Shown here: one piece after another, positions 8,626 to 14,440 of the stretch | Layout: each line of letters starts with the position of its first letter | Numbering within the stretch: position 1 is the stretch's first letter | Source: an uncultured Porphyromonadaceae bacterium | Lineage (GTDB): Bacteria > Bacteroidota > Bacteroidia > Bacteroidales > Muribaculaceae | Direction of reading: 5' to 3' | DNA: 14,440 bases | NCBI GenBank assembly: GCA_947178685.1 | Contig: CAMWZE010000011.1 | Location: 1-14,440, forward strand | Translations under genes and position numbers: made by a program | Notes under the pieces: model-generated | What the model was told of the DNA's origin: nothing | Database searches by the model: none | The model's input: only the letters and a program-made list of their open reading frames with translations

Positions 8626-8677
8626 TTATCCGCAGCTACTTATTGCTATTGTGACCTCAATTATCCGCAGCTACTTA
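8626..8677. repeat. Two 17-bp direct repeats upstream of the promoter
   Basis: TTATCCGCAGCTACTTA occurs exactly at 8626-8642 and 8661-8677, a centre-to-centre distance of 35 bp. That is between three and three and a half helical turns. The second copy abuts the 23-bp hairpin. With only two copies and no more seen elsewhere in the window, it is not a CRISPR array. It could be a binding site for an activator, an element scar, or part of the transcript end of cassette 1. Confidence 0.6.
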
Positions 8678-8727
8678 GAAAAAGATGGAGCATAAGATCA
8701 TTCCGATCTTATGCTCCATCTTTTTCT
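8677..8727 (-). terminator. Strong intrinsic terminator hairpin for cassette 1 (23-bp perfect stem)
   Basis: The arms 8677-8699 and 8705-8727 are perfectly complementary over 23 bp with a 5-nt loop. The stem has an A-tract at one end and a T-tract at the other, the form of a bidirectional intrinsic terminator. It sits about 145 nt after the stop of the 1009-residue repeat protein and before the promoter of cassette 2, so it should separate the two transcripts. Confidence 0.72.
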
Positions 8728-8731
8728 TGAT

Positions 8732-8777
8732 AACCTTCAGTAAGCAAGTCATACCGCTGACTTATTTACTGAAGGTT
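8732..8777. repeat. Imperfect hairpin, 19-bp arms
   Basis: The arms 8732-8750 and 8759-8777 pair over 19 positions with two adjacent mismatches in the middle and an 8-nt loop. It starts only 4 bp beyond the perfect terminator stem. No clear T-tract follows on either strand, so it is more likely an RNA-stabilising or processing structure of the cassette 1 transcript than a terminator. Confidence 0.5.
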
Positions 8778-8818
8778 GATGGTGTATTTGGGAAGGTTAA
8801 TTCTTCAAAGTTGAGCTA

Positions 8819-8861
8819 TAAGTATGTGTCACCAATCAATTATATTTATGACACATACTTA
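8819..8861. repeat. Hairpin just after the stop codon of the repeat-protein gene
   Basis: TAAGTATGTGTCA (8819-8831) and TGACACATACTTA (8849-8861) form 13-bp perfect arms around a 17-nt loop. It begins about 12 nt after the stop at 8873-8875. It is the first of three successive hairpins in the 3' region of cassette 1 and may protect the mRNA end. Confidence 0.5.
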
Positions 8862-8872
8862 ACTGAACAGCA

Positions 8873-11800
8873 TTAGAGAATTACTTTCTTACCTGCAATG
8901 ATGTAAGTGCCTTTAGAGAGACCGTTCAACACGTTTTCACCCTGGATAAGATTTACTACGCGAACGAGCTGACCACCTACAGTATAGATTGCAATTCTAC
9001 CTGCTTCCGGAGAGTTCACGATAATATCGGCACCCTTACGGATCACAGAAATTGAGTTGCTGTCTGAAAGGGTGTCTGCTACACCACTCTTACCGGCGAT
9101 TTCATAGCTCATAATCTCAGAGTCGAGCAGACCTTCACGACGGGCGAAGAAACGAACTATGCAATTCTCGTTGAATGAAAGCGGTTCGGTATATAGTGTC
9201 CACGCTGACTCATCCTCAATAGTAGCATCGGCATCTGTAGTATACCAGATAGTCGCTTCATCATCCCAAACTGTGATGATGAGAAGATCATTCTCATAGT
9301 TGGCAATCGGGGCAACCATCGACAGGTTGGAAACAGTAAACTCGCTTTCGGGCGATTCGAAGAGTCCGTCGGCAAATACTTTTGCGCGGAATGTGCAGTT
9401 GACGGTTACGAAGATCGGACCCTCGTATACAGCACTATTCTCGGTGGGCTCCGAACCGTCAGTTGTATAACGGATTACACCACCTTCAGTCTCCGTAGCC
9501 ATGGATACTGATGTGCCATCCTCACTACGCTCTATCGACGGAGCAGCAGCCATGTAGTTAGCCCGGAGGAACACGAATGTCTCGATATCGGAATCATTCA
9601 TATTCTCGCGGCGGCTGAAGAAGTGAACGAAACAGTTCTCTTCAAGAGCCACCGGCTCGGTATAGACTGTCCATGCCTCGTCATTCTCAGGAGTTGCATC
9701 GTCATCCATTGAATACCAGATCTGGGCCTCTGAATCATCGCATGTGAGAGTGAGATGTTTGTCAGCAAAGTCAGCGCGAGGAACAGAAACCGCTATGTTC
9801 GATACTATGAATTCAGTAGTCTCCGACTCATAAAGACCATTTTTGAATGTCTTGGCTCGGAAGGTGGCGTTGCAGGTAATGAGCACCGGATCAGTGTAGA
9901 GATAGCTCTCCTTGGTGGGCTCTGAGCCATCCATAGTATAGCGGATCTCTGCTCCCTCGGTGTCAGTAGCCATCACGATGTAAGCACCATCATCGTTACG
10001 CTCGATAGTAGGAGCCGCAGCGGTGTAGTCGGCTTTCTGGTAAACGAACATCTGAACGTCTGATGCATTGGCTTCGTCATCTCCGGCGAAGAAGCGGATA
10101 GAGCAATCTGATTCGAGGGTTATGGGAGCCTCATAAAGTTTCCATTTATCCACATCGTCAACGCTGAGGTTCAGATCGTCGGTATACCAGATTTGTGCGC
10201 CTTCATCCTCTGTGGTGAGTTTGAGTGCGAAATTCTCGAATACTCCTACAGGGGCGTTCAGATGATCTGTACCGATCTGATACTCGATGATTTCCGAATC
10301 AAGCCAGTTCTCGTCAAAGGCACGGGCTTTAAAAATGGTGTTTTCCTGTATGCGGATCGGTGACTCGTAAACAGGGCTTTCCAATGTAGGCTCTGAACCG
10401 TCTGTCGTGTAATGTACGCTGGCGGTCATCAGATTCCAGCCATCATCTTTACCCTCTTCGGGTTTGGAATCAGGATTGAGATCATCCGGTGCCGATCCCA
10501 TTGTCGGACCCTGGGTGGGAGCCGTCATTATAATATGGGTGCCCTGCGCATTACGGCTGATTGAGGGGGCCATCAGCTGATAGTTGGCAATAACAACTGT
10601 CAGGCTCTCAATGTCTGAGTCATTAAAATTCTCTCTACGGGCGAAGAATCGCAAAGTGCAATCTGAAGATAGCGAGAAGGGAGCCGAGTAGAGTGTCCAG
10701 GCATCGGTATTGTCAACTGTCGCATCCGCATCTGTGGTATACCAGATGGCTGCATTGGTATCAATACAGGTAAGATTGAAGTGCTTCTGGCTAAAGTTGG
10801 CGAATGGATTGCTCACAGCCATATTCGACACTATATAGCGGTTGGTTTCCGAATCGAAGAGGCCGTCGGCAAATGTCTTGGCCATGAACGTACCATTACA
10901 CTCGATCAGGATTGGCTCAGTGTAAATCGGGCTATCGGCGGTTGGTTCCGTGCCGTCGGTGGTATAGCGGATCACACCTCCCTCTGTCGCGGTGGCCATT
11001 ACGATGTGTGTTCCCTCGTAGTTGCGTTCGATTGTCGGGTCGGCCGCACGATAGTTAGAGTAGATGAAGCTGAAGCTCTGGATGTCGGAATCCTGGAACC
11101 CTTCGCGGCGTCCGAAGAATCTCACGAGGCAGTTCTCAGTGAGGGCAAGCGGTTTCTCGTAGAGTTGCCAGGCCTCTGCATTGTCGATAGTGGCGTCGGA
11201 ATCTGTAGTGAAGTAGATCTCCGCCTTTTCATCAGGACAGGTGATTGTAAGAAGCTTGTCGGAGAATTCAGCTACAGGAACCGCTACAGACACTGTTTCC
11301 GAAGCGATCACATAGTCGGTGACGGCGGAATCAAAGAGATCCTCTGCAAATGCACGGGCACGGTAGATGTAGGATTTTATTGCCATCTCTCCGGTATAGA
11401 GCGGACTCTCTTTTGTGGGTTCGGAACCATCCTCCGTATAGCGTATCTCGGCACCGGGGGTTGCACAACCTATCGTAAGCATTGAATTCTCGGTGTTGGC
11501 ATTTATGACCGGCGCCGCCACCTGATGGTCGGCATAGACGAACTTATAGGTCATGATGTCGGAACGAAGCTTATCGCCAACCACTGCGTAGAAACTTACA
11601 GTGCAATCTTCGGTGAGGGTGATGGGCCCCTTGTATTCCTTCCACCCCTCGGCGTCGTCGGGGAGAATGCCCTCCTCAGTGGTCCACATGATCTTTGCAT
11701 TCGGATCGTTGACGGTGATCACAAGAGAAAGATTGCTGAATCCGGCATCAGGTATTGCCTTGAAAGCGATCTCTATGTTGCCGGGGTTGCCGCCCCAACC

Positions 11801-11902
11801 GTCGTTCCAGTCACCCTCGGTCACCTCTTTTTTAGCCACGGCCGACAGACAGCCGATTCCAATGAGAGTGACGAGAGATATTTTTAATATATTACGTTTC
11901 AT
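8873..11902 (-). CDS. Secreted alternating-module repeat protein (chitobiase-C/Fn3-associated-like) with C-terminal sorting-like domain
   Basis: The protein has 1009 residues. The type I signal peptide is about residues 1-23 (cleavage after SAVA). Eleven modules follow between about residues 45 and 935, ordered B1-A1-B2-A2-B3-A3-B4-A4-B5-A5-B6. Type A carries IRYTTDGSEPT and NGTFRAK; type B carries IWYTTDADAT, AWTLY, ENC and RFFARRE. A3 holds an extra acidic/glycine loop of about 28 residues. B4 has GDDEANASDVQ in place of the usual ARRE-NDSD stretch. Residues about 951-1009 (ISVIRKGADIIV, IYTVGGQLVRVV, LSKGTYIIAGKKVIL) resemble the Por-type C-terminal sorting domain of Bacteroidetes, suggesting surface delivery. 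There is no enzyme active site. The gene is last in cassette 1, 59 nt after the metzincin gene, and followed by the terminator region. It is probably a stalk or adhesin. Confidence 0.9.
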   Translation of the reverse strand: MKRNILKISLVTLIGIGCLSAVAKKEVTEGDWNDGWGGNPGNIEIAFKAIPDAGFSNLSLVITVNDPNAKIMWTTEEGILPDDAEGWKEYKGPITLTEDCTVSFYAVVGDKLRSDIMTYKFVYADHQVAAPVINANTENSMLTIGCATPGAEIRYTEDGSEPTKESPLYTGEMAIKSYIYRARAFAEDLFDSAVTDYVIASETVSVAVPVAEFSDKLLTITCPDEKAEIYFTTDSDATIDNAEAWQLYEKPLALTENCLVRFFGRREGFQDSDIQSFSFIYSNYRAADPTIERNYEGTHIVMATATEGGVIRYTTDGTEPTADSPIYTEPILIECNGTFMAKTFADGLFDSETNRYIVSNMAVSNPFANFSQKHFNLTCIDTNAAIWYTTDADATVDNTDAWTLYSAPFSLSSDCTLRFFARRENFNDSDIESLTVVIANYQLMAPSISRNAQGTHIIMTAPTQGPTMGSAPDDLNPDSKPEEGKDDGWNLMTASVHYTTDGSEPTLESPVYESPIRIQENTIFKARAFDENWLDSEIIEYQIGTDHLNAPVGVFENFALKLTTEDEGAQIWYTDDLNLSVDDVDKWKLYEAPITLESDCSIRFFAGDDEANASDVQMFVYQKADYTAAAPTIERNDDGAYIVMATDTEGAEIRYTMDGSEPTKESYLYTDPVLITCNATFRAKTFKNGLYESETTEFIVSNIAVSVPRADFADKHLTLTCDDSEAQIWYSMDDDATPENDEAWTVYTEPVALEENCFVHFFSRRENMNDSDIETFVFLRANYMAAAPSIERSEDGTSVSMATETEGGVIRYTTDGSEPTENSAVYEGPIFVTVNCTFRAKVFADGLFESPESEFTVSNLSMVAPIANYENDLLIITVWDDEATIWYTTDADATIEDESAWTLYTEPLSFNENCIVRFFARREGLLDSEIMSYEIAGKSGVADTLSDSNSISVIRKGADIIVNSPEAGRIAIYTVGGQLVRVVNLIQGENVLNGLSKGTYIIAGKKVIL
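9100..11770 (-). repeat. Coding tandem repeat array, period about 474 bp
   Basis: The TDGSEPT-type signature codons recur near 11430, 10955, 10398, 9930 and 9456. Spacing is about 470-475 bp except between the second and third copies (about 558 bp), where the extra loop of module A3 lies. Each unit is one A plus one B module of about 76 and 82 residues. Confidence 0.85.
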
Positions 11903-11961
11903 GTTTAAAATCTAATATCGGTTACGATTAGAATTAAAGTTGATTCTCAGCAGCGGGGAAG

Positions 11962-13905
11962 TTATGACACAGGAGGTTCAAGGCCTTCCGGCACTGTGGA
12001 ACGGGTGGATTTTGTAGCAGGCTCTTCTGTTTCCTGCGGGATCACGAATCGAGGCTTGGCCCATTTGGGTGCATCCGCACGTTTGTAGGGGATATTTCTT
12101 ACGAAATCAGGCACACCATAGGGCATTTTGCCATTAAGGAAACATTCGATATATGCGTTGGAAGTTACTCCTACCCACATGCCGCCGTAGGTCATATTAC
12201 CTGTATGAGAGAAACCGAGGCAGTGTCCGTGCTCATGGAAAAGCACCTCGCGCGACCAAGTGGTGGGTCGGTTGGTGTCTGTTCCGGGATACATACCGCC
12301 GTTAAAGTAGTAGTCCATGAAGATCATGGTGCTACCTCCGCCCCAACCCTCGGCTCCGGAGCTCGGATTACAACGTCCCCAACCGAAGCCGGCTGTATTA
12401 TAGATACGTTGGATGATATCCTCGTTGGTAAGGTAGTTGCCGTTGTTGATATAATTACCGGTATTTGCCTCAAGACGGGCATAGAATTCCGGAGAATCAA
12501 ACATGATGGCCAGACACTGGTTGATTATGTAGCCGTGACGGATAAGGTCGTTGGTAGGTGTAAGCGCATAGAACGACCACCATGACTCATAGGCCGGACA
12601 CCATGCGGTCCAGTTGGAGAACTTGAGCTTGTCAAGCTGGTCAAGATAGGGGTCAGGTGTCTTATAATGCCATTTGACGTCGGAGGGTAGAGTGGTCATC
12701 TGAGGAATTGTGACACGCTTTCCGTGAACATCGTAGTAGTTGCAGGCACGCTCCATGAATGGCATAGGCACGAGCATATCGAGGAATGCCTCTACACGGT
12801 CGAAGTGAGCCATATGTACGCTGTCGAGACCGAGCGAGGGGAAGTCGGCATAGATATCCACATCATCCACAGGACCGGCTGAGAAGAGACGCACGCGCAG
12901 ATCGTTTTCCCAAGAGGTGATCATGAGCGGGTGAGTCACGGTGTATCTGCGGTGGTTATTGTCGTGAAGTATATCAAGCGGCTCATCTTCCATCATCATA
13001 AGATCGGCATTGTAATCGTAGTAGTCTTTCGGACGTACGAGGATAAAGCCGGTCTCGAAATCAGGATGGCGGAGGTTGATTGTAAGGGTTGCCACCTTAC
13101 CGGCCTCCACGTTGATACCCTCAAAGCGATAATCATTTACAATGGCTTCGCCGGAGAGCGATTTAGCCTCGATTTTCACGTGGCCCGACACAGCGCCGTC
13201 AGAGGGTAGGGTATTGAAGGTGAGATTGAATGTGGAATCGCGCAATTCATAATCCTTCACGGTTGCTTCACCGGCATAAGAGCCATCGGCATTGAGGGTG
13301 GTGAAAATTCGTGAGTCATCGTCAAGAGATATCTTGACACTTGTCACCATCTCCTCCACAGCAGCCTTTATACCGGGGATCTCTATTTTCACTTTTGAAA
13401 GGGCGCGGTCAAGCATAACCTCCCTTGAGATAGGCTCGGGAGCAAGACTTACGTTGAAATCCACTTTCTTGAAGAAATAGGTTCCCTCTACCGGCATCGC
13501 TTCCATAGTGTTGGAGAGCCAAGCTTCGTCGAGTGTCTCCGGAGTTTCGATCTGTGCAAGATCTGAAGCATTGGAAGAACCGAGGAAAACCACTGAATAG
13601 TCGCCGGCACGAAGTCCGTCGAGATTAAGACGGTCAAGGTTGGAGGAGAGACGACCGTAATGATGGGTCAACACTTTTCCGTCGCCGTCAGCCAAGAGAT
13701 AGATGAGGCTGGAGAGTTTCTCCTTCACGGTGTCGCCCTCGGCGGAACGTGTGAGCCATTCCGACTCATTCACCGGCGAACTGATATAGAATGTGATCCC
13801 TTCACCCTTTGACGATTGAAAACCGTCGGAAAGCGAGTCGCTGTTGCAAGATGCGAGACTCGTCAGGATGAACGGGAACAGAAGAATATATTTCGCTTTT
13901 TTCAT
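11962..13905 (-). CDS. FimB/Mfa2-like lipoprotein fused to a metzincin-type metalloprotease domain (cassette 1 copy)
   Basis: The protein has 647 residues. The lipobox is LASC with Cys20, followed by NSDSLSD. Residues about 35-285 resemble the FimB/Mfa2 family: EWLTRSAEGD, LIYLLADGDGKVLTHHYG, LRAGDYSVVFLG, LDRALSKVKIEIPG, and VEAGKVATLTINLRHPD. The C-terminal half aligns with the 4636-6447 product: MERACNYYDVHGKRVTIPQ, the region around EGWGGGSTMIFMDYY, then HEHGHCLGFSH at residues 557-567 (ligands H557, H561, H567; catalytic E558) and TGNMTYGGMW. It differs by a Pro/Glu/Thr-rich tail of about 30 residues after the conserved part. It starts 76 nt after the upstream FISUMP gene and precedes the repeat-protein gene by 59 nt. 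It is probably an outer-membrane protease or protease-like subunit; the substrate is unknown. Confidence 0.82.
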   Translation of the reverse strand: MKKAKYILLFPFILTSLASCNSDSLSDGFQSSKGEGITFYISSPVNESEWLTRSAEGDTVKEKLSSLIYLLADGDGKVLTHHYGRLSSNLDRLNLDGLRAGDYSVVFLGSSNASDLAQIETPETLDEAWLSNTMEAMPVEGTYFFKKVDFNVSLAPEPISREVMLDRALSKVKIEIPGIKAAVEEMVTSVKISLDDDSRIFTTLNADGSYAGEATVKDYELRDSTFNLTFNTLPSDGAVSGHVKIEAKSLSGEAIVNDYRFEGINVEAGKVATLTINLRHPDFETGFILVRPKDYYDYNADLMMMEDEPLDILHDNNHRRYTVTHPLMITSWENDLRVRLFSAGPVDDVDIYADFPSLGLDSVHMAHFDRVEAFLDMLVPMPFMERACNYYDVHGKRVTIPQMTTLPSDVKWHYKTPDPYLDQLDKLKFSNWTAWCPAYESWWSFYALTPTNDLIRHGYIINQCLAIMFDSPEFYARLEANTGNYINNGNYLTNEDIIQRIYNTAGFGWGRCNPSSGAEGWGGGSTMIFMDYYFNGGMYPGTDTNRPTTWSREVLFHEHGHCLGFSHTGNMTYGGMWVGVTSNAYIECFLNGKMPYGVPDFVRNIPYKRADAPKWAKPRFVIPQETEEPATKSTRSTVPEGLEPPVS

Positions 13906-13920
13906 AAGAAAGAACTTATG
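13903..13920 (-). promoter_or_regulatory. Small hairpin enclosing the start codon of the metzincin gene
   Basis: On the mRNA, CATAAG-TTCTTT-CTTATG pairs over 6 bp with a 6-nt loop, and the last three bases are the ATG at 13905. It could mildly hide the start codon. It is short and AT-rich, so chance is a real alternative. Confidence 0.25.
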
Positions 13921-13981
13921 TAGAATAAAGACTTGTTTGAAATTGTATTATATAGATTCTCGGTGTCCTGGTCAACAGACA

Positions 13982-14440
13982 TCAGTCTTTCACACCTCTC
14001 ACCATCATGAAGCCATCGGCATTCCAGCGGTTGCGGACCATAAGTGCTCCGTCTACTCCGCCTTCAAGAGCCCTGTAGTCGATAAGCATGATGTAACGTT
14101 CCTCCGACATCCAGTAAGCGGTTCGGGTGTCGAATCTGAAACCGGGCTGGGTAGGAATCTCTACTGTTGTATTGGCCTTGATGCCGGCATACGGCAAATA
14201 GAGTTTGGCCCCTGTTGTGATTGATTCGAAAAGCACGTAACGCTTGAGATAGTTCTGGGCGTTTGTAGTGGCCGAGGGAGAATCGTCAAGTGTGCCGGGG
14301 AGTGTCACCAGAGTCGCTTTGATTGAGTCGCCCGAGGCTGTGCGGTATGAAGCCGGAATTGTGGTGTTATCCGGTATCAGAGACGGCCAATCGGCTGTAG
14401 TGGCCACATGGAATCCTTTGGGCACCGGCATCATCCCTAC
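13982..14440 (-). CDS. FISUMP-domain protein, 3' end only (5' part outside window)
   Basis: The last 152 codons of a gene are visible, open to the right edge and ending at TGA 13982-13984. The visible part is the C-terminal half of a FISUMP domain: MMPVPKGFHVATTADWPSL, LYLPYAGIKANTTVE, TAYWMSEE, and the terminal MMVRGVKD, which matches YVRAVKN in the two complete paralogues. It lacks the GYKGDKS and GGHARA motifs those share, so it is a more distant member. By analogy with cassette 2, its missing 5' part should encode a lipoprotein signal and a fimbrillin-like region. It stands first among the visible genes of cassette 1, 76 nt before the metzincin gene. Confidence 0.8.
   Translation of the reverse strand, partial: VGMMPVPKGFHVATTADWPSLIPDNTTIPASYRTASGDSIKATLVTLPGTLDDSPSATTNAQNYLKRYVLFESITTGAKLYLPYAGIKANTTVEIPTQPGFRFDTRTAYWMSEERYIMLIDYRALEGGVDGALMVRNRWNADGFMMVRGVKD

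Noticed and set aside
8626..8677. CRISPR-like repeat-spacer unit
   Set aside because: There are only two 17-bp copies with an 18-bp gap and no cas genes; too short and too few.
8450..8680. Invertible promoter as found for some Bacteroides surface loci
   Set aside because: I found no matching inverted repeats flanking the promoter and no recombinase gene nearby.
8685..8876. Plus-strand ORF of 63 residues in the intergenic region
   Set aside because: It lies across the hairpins, has no promoter or ribosome-binding context, and overlaps the stop of the real gene.
10781..11485. Long plus-strand ORF of 234 residues (and another at 5824-6429)
   Set aside because: These are antisense shadows of the repeat-protein and metzincin genes. 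The minus-strand frames carry the recognisable domains.
1..11902. Repeat proteins as chitinases or hexosaminidases
   Set aside because: Only the accessory chitobiase-C-like modules are present; no glycoside hydrolase catalytic domain is visible in either protein.

Overview
The window looks like a surface-protein locus of a gut-type Bacteroidales bacterium. Evidence: several lipoproteins have a Cys about 19-24 residues from the start, with LAGC, LASC or LSAC lipoboxes; there are fimbrillin and FimB/Mfa2-like domains and FISUMP (Fib_succ_major) domains; Shine-Dalgarno sequences are mostly absent; and there is a TAnnTTTG-type -7 promoter element. A Muribaculaceae-like genome would fit the moderate GC content, but that is only a guess. 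Every credible gene is on the minus strand, so transcription runs from high to low coordinates. I see no tRNA, rRNA, CRISPR array, transposase or other mobile gene.

Layout in the direction of transcription. Cassette 1 (14440 to 8873): the 3' end of a FISUMP protein, an Mfa2-like lipoprotein with a metzincin-type zinc-protease motif (11962-13905), and a 1009-residue secreted protein made of alternating chitobiase-C-terminal/Fn3-associated-like modules (8873-11902). Next is a structured intergenic region of about 510 bp (8361-8872). It holds three hairpins, one a strong terminator, two 17-bp direct repeats, a good Bacteroidetes promoter, and a perfect palindrome at the expected transcription start. 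Cassette 2 (8360 to 1): a fimbrillin-FISUMP lipoprotein (6450-8360), a second Mfa2-like metzincin lipoprotein (4636-6447), a second fimbrillin-FISUMP lipoprotein (2667-4583), and a second alternating-module protein (2637 to 1) that runs off the left edge. It is open for all 879 codons.

The two cassettes are paralogous, with the same protein types in the same order; cassette 2 carries an extra FISUMP lipoprotein. My reading is that each encodes a cell-surface assembly: FISUMP-tipped fimbrillin-like lipoproteins, a membrane-anchored fimbrial-type subunit fused to a probable metalloprotease, and a long modular stalk or adhesin. No classical stalk fimbrillin is visible, so it may be a non-pilus adhesion/protease complex. 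The fusion of a FimB/Mfa2-like region to a metzincin motif, found twice in the same context, is the most interesting signal. Substrate and function cannot be read from the sequence.
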